A stretch of 13,702 nucleotides of DNA from JAIOPA01 sp964655175 (GTDB taxonomy: Bacteria > Eisenbacteria > RBG-16-71-46), in assembly GCA_964655175.1 (NCBI GenBank), contig CAZZLY010000082.1:1-13702 (forward strand), given 5' to 3'. Below the pieces are notes generated by a model. The model had not been told where the DNA came from. It worked only from the letters and a program-made list of their open reading frames with translations, and searched no databases. Numbering within the stretch: position 1 is the first letter of the stretch; each line of letters begins with the position of its first letter. The translations under genes and the position numbers were made by a program. Of this stretch, positions 5,464-11,505 are shown piece after piece.

Positions 5464-6813
5464 ATGACCCCTCCAGAGCACACCCCGCCCGTTCCCGAAG
5501 ACGACGATGAGACCCAGGACGATCAGGCGGCCGCCGAGTTCGGCGCCATGCTCGAAGCGTTCGAGCGCGGGCGACCCGCACCCGCCGAGCCCGCCCGCGG
5601 TCCTGCAGCCAAGGCCGGCCGCAAGGCCGAGGAGGGGATCCGGCTGGGCGCGCGCGTGCGCGGCCGCATCGTCGCGGTGAGCGGCGACAGTCTGCTGCTC
5701 GACATCGGTGGGCGCAGCGAAGCCGTGGCCGATGCGCGGGAGTTCCGTCAGGACGACGGGACGCTCACCGTGGCCGCGGGACAGGAACTCGAGTTGTTCG
5801 TCGTCGAGACCGGGGAGTCGATCGTGCTGGCCCGTGCGGCGAAGCGCGGTGCCGGTGGGGCCAAGGGCCGCGTCTCGCTCGAGGCCGTGAAGCAATCGCG
5901 TGCGGCCGAGGTGCCGGTGCGCGGCAAGGTCACCGCGGTGAACACCGGTGGCCTGAGCGTCGACGTGGACGGCGTGCGCGCGTTCTGCCCCCTGTCGCAG
6001 ATCGATGCGGCGTACGTCGAGGATCCGGCGCCGTTCGTGGGTCGGGTGCTCGAGTTCCTCGTCACCGAGGTCGACGAGTCGCGGCAGCGCGTGGTGGTCT
6101 CGCGCAAGCGGCTGTTGCAGCGCGAGCAGGCCGAGCGCGCACAGGCCAAGCTCGCGAGCCTCGCGCCGGGGCAGGAACTCGAAGGTACGGTGGCGCGCCT
6201 CGAGCCCTTCGGCGCGTTCATCGACCTCGGTGGGATCGACGGGCTCATCCACGTCTCCGAGCTCTCGCATGCGCGCGTCTCGCACCCGCGCGACGTCGTC
6301 GCGCAGGGCGATCGCGTCAAGGTCAAGGTGATCAAGGTCGAGCCGGGCAAGGACGGACGGCCGCGCGTGGCGCTGAGCCTCAAGGCGGCGACCGCGGATC
6401 CGTGGACGACGGCCGCGCAGGCGTTCACGCCGGGCGCCCGCGTCTCGGGCGTCGTCGTGCGGCTCGCGGACTTCGGCGCGTTCATCAATCTGGCGCCCGG
6501 CGTGGACGGCCTCGTGCACGTCTCGCAGATCGCGCGGCAGCGCATCAATCATCCTCGCGACGTGCTCGCGCCCGGGCAGGCGGTCGAGGCGGTGGTGCTC
6601 GCCGTCGAACCCGAACGGCGTCGCATCTCGCTCTCCATGCGCGAGGCCGACGACACGCCTGCGCCGCCGCGCTCGCGCGTGACGCGCACCGCCCCGGTCG
6701 AGGACGACGAGCCCTACGTGCCGCGGCCCGCGGTCGTGGACGACTCGCCGAGCCCCATGCAGATCGCGCTGCGCAAGGCCCGCGAGGCGGCCGAGCGGCG
6801 CGGCCCCGCCTGA
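5464..6813 (+). CDS. S1 RNA-binding domain protein with four S1 repeats
   Basis: A 449-residue cytosolic RNA-binding protein related to ribosomal protein S1. It begins with an acidic, disordered tail (PEDDDETQDDQ) and a Pro/Ala linker. Four OB-fold S1 domains follow at about 60-127, 147-217, 235-307 and 322-393. The last two are canonical (GTVARLEPFGAFIDLGGIDG then LIHVSELSHARVSHP; VVRLADFGAFINLAPGVDG then LVHVSQIARQRINHP). The first two are degenerate, as in S1 proteins that use them for ribosome contact. The C-terminal 55 residues are charged and end in a short helix-like stretch (MQIALRKAREAAERR). Canonical RpsA has six repeats, so this is either a short S1 paralogue or an S1-like translation/RNA-decay factor. 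The ATG is supported by AGGA at 5453-5456, seven bases upstream. The SPFH gene follows after 84 bp and may be cotranscribed. Confidence 0.88.
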   Translation: MTPPEHTPPVPEDDDETQDDQAAAEFGAMLEAFERGRPAPAEPARGPAAKAGRKAEEGIRLGARVRGRIVAVSGDSLLLDIGGRSEAVADAREFRQDDGTLTVAAGQELELFVVETGESIVLARAAKRGAGGAKGRVSLEAVKQSRAAEVPVRGKVTAVNTGGLSVDVDGVRAFCPLSQIDAAYVEDPAPFVGRVLEFLVTEVDESRQRVVVSRKRLLQREQAERAQAKLASLAPGQELEGTVARLEPFGAFIDLGGIDGLIHVSELSHARVSHPRDVVAQGDRVKVKVIKVEPGKDGRPRVALSLKAATADPWTTAAQAFTPGARVSGVVVRLADFGAFINLAPGVDGLVHVSQIARQRINHPRDVLAPGQAVEAVVLAVEPERRRISLSMREADDTPAPPRSRVTRTAPVEDDEPYVPRPAVVDDSPSPMQIALRKAREAAERRGPA

Positions 6814-6897
6814 GTCCACGCCGCGCTCGCGCGGTGATGCAGCAGCCGCGGGCCGCCGTCGCGCGTCCCCGGTTCCCCGAATCCGAGGAGGCACACG

Positions 6898-7857
6898 GTG
6901 TCCGGCATCATCCTGTTCCTGGTGTTGTTGGTCGGGGGACTCGCGGTCTGGCGGCAGGTCGTGACGCGCTCGGCGCAGGTGCGCGACGCCTCGGGGCGCC
7001 CGGTGGGACCGGGGCCCTTCGAGATCGTGCGCGGCATCGGGTTCGCGCTCGCGGGGCTGCTCCTGTTGGTCATGCTCGTGGGCACGTTCCGCGTCGTGCC
7101 GGTCGGCCACGGACTCGTCATCTTCAACACCGTCACCAAGGGCTTCACCATCGCGGGTGAGGGCGTGGCGTTCGTGCCGCCGTTCGTGAGCAGCACCCAG
7201 CTCTACGATCTGCGCCGGCTCGAGTACACCATGTCGGGCGTGAGCGGCGAGGGGCGCAAGGCCAACGTCGACGACTCGATCTGGTCGCCCACCAAGGAAG
7301 GTCTGCAGGTCGGCATCGACCTCACGCTGTGGCACCACGTGGATCCCAAGCGTCTGGTGCACGTGCACCGCGACATCGGGCCCGACTACGAGGAGAAGGT
7401 GCTGCGGCCCGCGGTGCGCTCGGTCATCCGTCTCGTGATCTCGGAGTACCCGGTCATGGACGTGTACTCCGAGAAGCGCCAGCAGATCCAGGACGAGATC
7501 AATCAGCGCATCCGCGGCCTGCTCGAGAAGGACGGTTTCATGGTCGACGAGGTCGTGCTGCGCGACGTGCGCTTCACGCCCGAGTTCACCAAGGCGATCG
7601 AGGCCAAGACCATCGCGCAGCAGTCGGCCGAGCAGATGAAGTACACGCTCGAGAAGGAGCAGAAGGAGGCCGAGCGCAAGGTGATCGAGGCGCAGGGCCG
7701 CGCGCGCGCGATCGAGACCATCAACCAGGCGCTCGCGCGCAATCCGAACTACATCAAGTACCTGTACGTGGACAAGCTGTCCGACAAGGTGCAGGTGATC
7801 GTGTCCGACCAGAACACGATCATGGATCTCAAGGGCATCCTCGACAGTCGCAAGTAG
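6898..7857 (+). CDS. SPFH/Band 7 membrane protein, prohibitin-like
   Basis: A 319-residue membrane protein of the stomatin/prohibitin/flotillin/HflKC superfamily. These proteins form large ring-shaped scaffolds that organise membrane microdomains and often modulate membrane proteases. Hydrophobic segments lie at about 3-18 and 45-63. The PHB domain runs from about 64 to 235 (VVPVGHGLVIFNTVTKGFT, VGIDLTLWHHVDP, VDEVVLRDVRFTPEFTKAIEAK). A charged coiled coil follows at about 235-275 (AEQMKYTLEKEQKEAERKVI). Sequence style is closer to prohibitin than to HflK/HflC, and no NfeD partner gene is beside it. GTG is the start because GAGGAGG at 6885-6891 lies six bases upstream. The M28 peptidase gene begins 30 bp after the stop, so a functional or transcriptional link is possible but not shown. 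Confidence 0.9.
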   Translation: MSGIILFLVLLVGGLAVWRQVVTRSAQVRDASGRPVGPGPFEIVRGIGFALAGLLLLVMLVGTFRVVPVGHGLVIFNTVTKGFTIAGEGVAFVPPFVSSTQLYDLRRLEYTMSGVSGEGRKANVDDSIWSPTKEGLQVGIDLTLWHHVDPKRLVHVHRDIGPDYEEKVLRPAVRSVIRLVISEYPVMDVYSEKRQQIQDEINQRIRGLLEKDGFMVDEVVLRDVRFTPEFTKAIEAKTIAQQSAEQMKYTLEKEQKEAERKVIEAQGRARAIETINQALARNPNYIKYLYVDKLSDKVQVIVSDQNTIMDLKGILDSRK

Positions 7858-7887
7858 GTCGTCCCGCGGTCCCCCATGGAGGTCGTC

Positions 7888-9342
7888 ATGTCGTCCTCGT
7901 CCCGTCGTGCGGCGTGTCTCGTCCTGCTGGCGACCGTGCTGGCCACTGTCGCGGTGGCCGCCCCGAACGCACCCCAGAGCGTCGTGACCCCGTTCACCAC
8001 CGCGCAGCTCGACGTCGCGCGTTCGGTGCGCGAGCGCGCACTCGAGGACGACACCGCGTACGAACTGGTGCGCTCGCTCACGAGTCAGGTGGGACCGCGT
8101 CTCGCCGGGACCGAGGGCGACGCCCGTGCGGTGGAGTGGGGGCTGGCGCAGTTGCGTGCGCTCGGCTTCGCGAACGTGCACGCCGAGCCGGTGCGCGTGC
8201 CGCACTGGGTGCGCGGTGAGTGCCGCGTCGAGACCGTGTCGCCCTGGCCGCAGCCTCTGGTCGCGGCCGCACTCGGCGGCAGTGTCGCGACCCCCGAGGG
8301 CGGCGTCGAGGCCGAGGTCGTCGCGGTCCGCGATCTCGAGGAGATGGCGACCGGCGACAGCACGCGCTTCGCGGGGCGCATCGTGTTCTTCTCGGGCCGC
8401 ATGGAACGTCGCAGCGACGGCTCGGGCTATGGCAAGGCGGTCGCGGTGCGCGGTCGCGGCGCCATCGAGGCTGCGCGGCGCGGCGCCCTCGCGGTGGTCA
8501 TCCGCTCGGTGGGCACGGATCGCGATCGCGTGCCGCACACCGGCGGCATGCGCTACGACCCGGCGGTCCCGCGCATCCCCGCGCTGGCGTTGTCCAACCC
8601 GGACGCCGACCTGCTGGTGGACCAGCTCGCCACGGGCGAGCGCGTGCGGCTGCGGCTGCGCAACACGTCGTCCATGGCCGACAGCACGTGGTCGGCCAAC
8701 GTGGTGGGCGAGATCCGCGGCCGTGAGCGGCCCGACGAGGTCGTCGTGCTCGGGGGACATCTGGATTCGTGGGATCTGGGCACCGGCGCGCACGACGATG
8801 CGACCGGCGTGTGCATCATGACGGGCGCGGCGCGGCTCATCGGGCAGGCTTCACTGCGACCGCGACGCACGATCCGCGTCGTCATGTTCGCCAACGAGGA
8901 GTTCGGGCTGAGCGGGGCGCGGGAGTACGCCCGCGCGCACGCCGCCGATGCGGCGCGCATCGTGTTCGGCATGGAGTCCGATCTGGGCGCGTTCACGCCG
9001 CTCGGGTTCCGTGTCCGCGTCACGCCCGAGTATCTGCCCGCGGCGCGCGCGATGCATTCGTTGCTCCTGCCGCTCGGGGTCGAATGGCGCGGCAACGATG
9101 CCACCGGCGACGCCGACGTGGGGCAGCTCTTGGCGATCGGCGTACCGGTCGGCGACCTCGACACCGACGCCTCGCCGTACTTCGACCTGCACCACACGCC
9201 CAACGACACGTTCGACAAGGTCGATCCCGCGCTCGTGCGGCGCAACGTCGCGTGCTACGCGACGCTGGCGTGGTTGGCGGCCGACCTGCCGGGCGGGCTC
9301 GGACGCGTGCCGGTGACGCCTAACCGCGCGGGCGGTCGCTGA
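7888..9342 (+). CDS. Exported M28 family metallopeptidase, carboxypeptidase Q-like
   Basis: A 484-residue zinc peptidase with a Sec signal peptide (MSSSSRRAACLVLLATVLAT, AVAA cleavage near residue 25). A PA-like domain is inserted at about 130-250 (GRIVFFSGRM, GALAVVIRS, IPALALSNPDADLL). Catalytic residues of the two-zinc M28 site are visible: H291 in GGHLDSWDLG, D303 in AHDDATG, E337/E338 in ANEEFGLSG, D365 in MESDLGAF and H435/H436 in FDLHHTPNDT. The order and spacing resemble animal carboxypeptidase Q, so it is expected to trim peptides in the periplasm or outside the cell. The ATG at 7888 is preferred over 7876 because GGAGGT (7878-7883) lies just before it and the signal peptide then starts normally. 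The 3' end overlaps the opposing LysR gene by 23 bp. Exact peptide specificity is not known. Confidence 0.93.
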   Translation: MSSSSRRAACLVLLATVLATVAVAAPNAPQSVVTPFTTAQLDVARSVRERALEDDTAYELVRSLTSQVGPRLAGTEGDARAVEWGLAQLRALGFANVHAEPVRVPHWVRGECRVETVSPWPQPLVAAALGGSVATPEGGVEAEVVAVRDLEEMATGDSTRFAGRIVFFSGRMERRSDGSGYGKAVAVRGRGAIEAARRGALAVVIRSVGTDRDRVPHTGGMRYDPAVPRIPALALSNPDADLLVDQLATGERVRLRLRNTSSMADSTWSANVVGEIRGRERPDEVVVLGGHLDSWDLGTGAHDDATGVCIMTGAARLIGQASLRPRRTIRVVMFANEEFGLSGAREYARAHAADAARIVFGMESDLGAFTPLGFRVRVTPEYLPAARAMHSLLLPLGVEWRGNDATGDADVGQLLAIGVPVGDLDTDASPYFDLHHTPNDTFDKVDPALVRRNVACYATLAWLAADLPGGLGRVPVTPNRAGGR

Positions 9343-10231
9343 GCACGGTGTGCGCGGCGCGGGTGATCGCGAGCACGGCGGGATGGTGCACGCGGCGCTC
9401 GGTGGTGATCGCGTAGTACTGCTCGCGGCACTCCCCGGCGCGACCGAGCACGCGCAGCCCCCAGCGCTGCGTGGCCTCGCGCGTGGCGGCTGCCGGCAGC
9501 GGCAATGCGCCCAAGCCCTCCGCCGCCGCCATCTTCATGAGGGCGCGGTCGTCGTACTCGGCCACGACACGCGGTCGCACGCCGATCGATTCGAACCACG
9601 GGTCGAGCAGGCGTCGCAGCGGCGTGCCGGTGAGCGGGAGCAGCACGGGCGCGTCCTCGAGCGAGCGCGGGAAACGCGACTTGAGACGCGCCGCGAGCCG
9701 CGGCGCCGCGCACCACGTGACCGCGGAGCCGCCGAGCAGGTGATGATGCGCCTTCACGGGTGACGAACTCGGGGCGTGCTCGTCGGCGATCACCAGATCG
9801 AGACGGAACGCGGCGAGTTCACCCAGCAGGTCGGTGACGCGGCCCTCGTGGCAGACGACCTGGACCTGAGGCCCCGAGTCGTAGGCGGGACGCAGGATCG
9901 CGTGCGCGAGGCTCTTGGGCAGCGAGTCGGTCACGCCGATCGCGACGCGCAGCGGCCCCGTGCCCTCCGGATGCCGCAGCGAGGCCTGCAGTTCGTCGCC
10001 GAGTGCGAAGATCTCGTCACCGTAGCGGCACACGCGAGCCCCCGCCTCGGTCAACGCGAGGCCTCGCCCCGCGCGACGGAACAGGCGTTCGCCCAGCGCC
10101 TCTTCGAGGGCGCGGACCTGAGCGGACACGGTCGGCTGGGACACGTGCAGGCGCTCGGCCGCCGCGCGCACGCTGCCGAGTCGGGCGACGGTCCAGAAAT
10201 ACCGCAGGTGATGGAAGTTCAGGGGCTGCAT
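9320..10231 (-). CDS. LysR-family transcriptional regulator, NhaR-like
   Basis: A 303-residue DNA-binding regulator. The winged helix-turn-helix spans about 5-64 (FHHLRYFWTVARLGSVRAAA, SQPTVSAQVRALEEALGERL, then FRRAGRGLALTEAG). The effector domain spans about 93-298 (LRVAIGVTDSLPKSLAHAIL, FRLDLVIADEHAP, EGLGALPLP). The N-terminal 'HLRYFW' pattern and the DSLPKSLA segment resemble NhaR, the sodium-responsive activator of nhaA in E. coli. No antiporter gene is in the window, so the effector and targets are open. The start is fixed by the domain; longer upstream reading gives unlikely sequence. No ribosome site precedes this ATG. The stop lies inside the end of the convergent M28 gene, giving a 23-bp overlap that could cause transcriptional interference. 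Confidence 0.92.
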   Translation of the reverse strand: MQPLNFHHLRYFWTVARLGSVRAAAERLHVSQPTVSAQVRALEEALGERLFRRAGRGLALTEAGARVCRYGDEIFALGDELQASLRHPEGTGPLRVAIGVTDSLPKSLAHAILRPAYDSGPQVQVVCHEGRVTDLLGELAAFRLDLVIADEHAPSSSPVKAHHHLLGGSAVTWCAAPRLAARLKSRFPRSLEDAPVLLPLTGTPLRRLLDPWFESIGVRPRVVAEYDDRALMKMAAAEGLGALPLPAAATREATQRWGLRVLGRAGECREQYYAITTERRVHHPAVLAITRAAHTVLSDRPRG

Positions 10232-10689
10232 ACGCGGCAGACTAATCGAGCGGACCGAAGGATGCACCGTGGGGCTGAGGCCGCAGCGAAGAATCGCCCG
10301 AGTGGACCCTGCCCGGAACGGGTCGGACAGGGGGGACGGGTGCCACCCGCCCCCCGGCTTGGTGAGACTGAGCTTGCATGTTGCACGCACGGGGGTTATC
10401 CGCCCTCGACCGGGATTCCGGCCACCCTTGCGCGCGGTGGTTTGTCGTGGAAGTCGCGCCCCGCGACCACTTACCATTGAGGCAGTCGAACCCGGCCGTG
10501 AGGACACTCGCGGACGGCTCCTCGCACACCCCCCCCTTCGCGCGGCTCGGGACGATCTCGGAGCCCGGATCCCGCGCGCGTGCGCTCGTCAGGATCTCCT
10601 CGCTCATGCACCTGCGCCGACGCTCCGATATCCCGCATGCTCCTTCCGTCCACCGTGCTCCGCAGGGAGCGAGGGGACGTCATGGGCTC
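10232..10689. other. Intergenic region between the LysR and cohesin-like genes
   Basis: 458 bp between divergent genes. It contains the hairpin at 10331-10355, a small palindrome TGCA-TGT-TGCA at 10375-10385 and a short upstream ORF at 10682-10693. ATTAGT (10246-10241 on the minus strand) lies nine bases before the LysR ATG, but matches the -10 consensus poorly. An open plus-strand frame from 10378 runs into the cohesin-like gene; its peptide looks non-coding and would bury the signal peptide. I see no other gene. Confidence 0.55.
10331..10355. promoter_or_regulatory. Strong GC hairpin in divergent region
   Basis: GGGGG-A-CGGGT pairs with ACCCG-C-CCCCC around a GCC loop, broken by a single A/C mismatch. 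It is about 100 bp from the LysR start and 335 bp from the cohesin-like start. There is no T-tract, so it is not a standard intrinsic terminator for either strand. Regulator site, attenuator or transcript insulator are all possible. Confidence 0.4.
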
Positions 10690-10693
10690 ATGA
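10682..10693 (+). promoter_or_regulatory. Three-codon mini-ORF overlapping the cohesin-like start
   Basis: ATGGGCTCATGA codes for Met-Gly-Ser-stop, and its last four bases overlap the ATG of the next gene (10690). The purine-rich GAGGGG at 10671-10676 is five bases from the mini-ORF start but 13 from the real one. Ribosomes may therefore load on the mini-ORF and restart at the overlapping ATG. This is an inference from spacing. Confidence 0.4.
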
Positions 10694-11505
10694 CTCGATC
10701 GAGCCTCGCTTGCTGCGCGTTGCTGGCGCTGCTCACGCTCGGGGTCGCGCCCGCGCGCGCCGCGGTGACCACCGCGCTGACCACCGCGAGTGCGACGGTG
10801 CCCTCGGGCGCCGAGTTCGACGTGTACTTCGACGTCACCGCCGCCGGGTCGTCCTTCAACGGCTTCGACCTCGTGGTGGGCTACGACCCCGCGCTGCTCA
10901 CGCTGTTGCCCGCGTCGCCGACCACGCTGCAGCAGGGCTGCCTGATGACGGGCGGCTGCAGCACCGCCTGCGGGAACACGTTCCATCGCTTCACCGTGGC
11001 CGGGGACAGTGTCGTCGTGAGCAGTTCGCTGCTCTGCAACCAGGTCCTCCTGACCGGTCCCGGGCATCTCTACAAGCTGCGCTTCCGTGCCGCGAACGTG
11101 AACTCGGTCGCCACGATCCGCGCGCGACGCGTGCGCTTCTACAACGCGGGTCTGTTCGTCACGCCGGTCACCACCGCCGATCTCTCGGTCGGCATCGGCG
11201 TCGTCACCGGCGTGGGGGACGGGCCCGGCGTCACGCGCCGGCCGCTTCGTCTCGAACCGAACCCGGCGCGGTCGCGCGTGCAGTTGCAGTCGGACGACGA
11301 CCTCGGCGGACTCGTGCAGGTGGACGTGCTCGACCTGCAGGGCCGCGTGCGGCAGCGCCTCGCTCCGACCTGGCTCGGGCCGCGCGGCCGCTTCGCCTGG
11401 GACACCCGTGAGGCCGAGGGCGGCGGACTGCCCGCCGGGCTGTACCTCGTCCGCATCCGACGCGGGCACGAGACCACCACGCAGCGGATGACCCTCATCC
11501 CGTGA
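10690..11505 (+). CDS. Secreted cohesin-like protein with FlgD/Por-type C-terminal sorting module
   Basis: A 271-residue exported protein. The signal peptide (MTRSSLACCALLALLTLGVA, cleavage at ARA before residue 25) is followed by a cohesin-type beta-sandwich at about 28-170. Its signature is VPSGAEFDVYFDVTAAG then FNGFDLVVGYDPALLTLLP, as in cohesins and related surface domains. Four cysteines (C84, C90, C94, C116) could form disulfides. Residues about 186-271 match the FlgD-Ig/Por-secretion tail: LEPNPARSRVQLQ, VDVLDLQGRVRQRL, FAWDTRE, LPAGLYLVRIRRG and a final TTQRMTLIP. In type IX systems such tails direct outer-membrane export. The ATG at 10690 is chosen because it gives a good signal peptide; GAGGGG is too far away for it but suits an overlapping mini-ORF. 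The stop overlaps the next gene by GTGA. The proteins partner each other only by inference. Confidence 0.82.
   Translation: MTRSSLACCALLALLTLGVAPARAAVTTALTTASATVPSGAEFDVYFDVTAAGSSFNGFDLVVGYDPALLTLLPASPTTLQQGCLMTGGCSTACGNTFHRFTVAGDSVVVSSSLLCNQVLLTGPGHLYKLRFRAANVNSVATIRARRVRFYNAGLFVTPVTTADLSVGIGVVTGVGDGPGVTRRPLRLEPNPARSRVQLQSDDDLGGLVQVDVLDLQGRVRQRLAPTWLGPRGRFAWDTREAEGGGLPAGLYLVRIRRGHETTTQRMTLIP

Noticed and set aside
7876..7887. ATG at 7876 as start of the M28 gene
   Set aside because: It overlaps the GGAGGT ribosome site itself; the ATG at 7888 follows that site and begins a normal signal peptide.
5425..8793. A minus-strand open frame of more than 1,100 codons
   Set aside because: It lies opposite three clear genes (S1-like, SPFH, M28). 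The peptide is His/Arg/Asp/Leu-rich with no motif, as expected when plus-strand codons end in G or C.
10378..10689. Longer N-terminus for the cohesin-like gene
   Set aside because: It would put over 100 unlikely residues before a textbook signal peptide.
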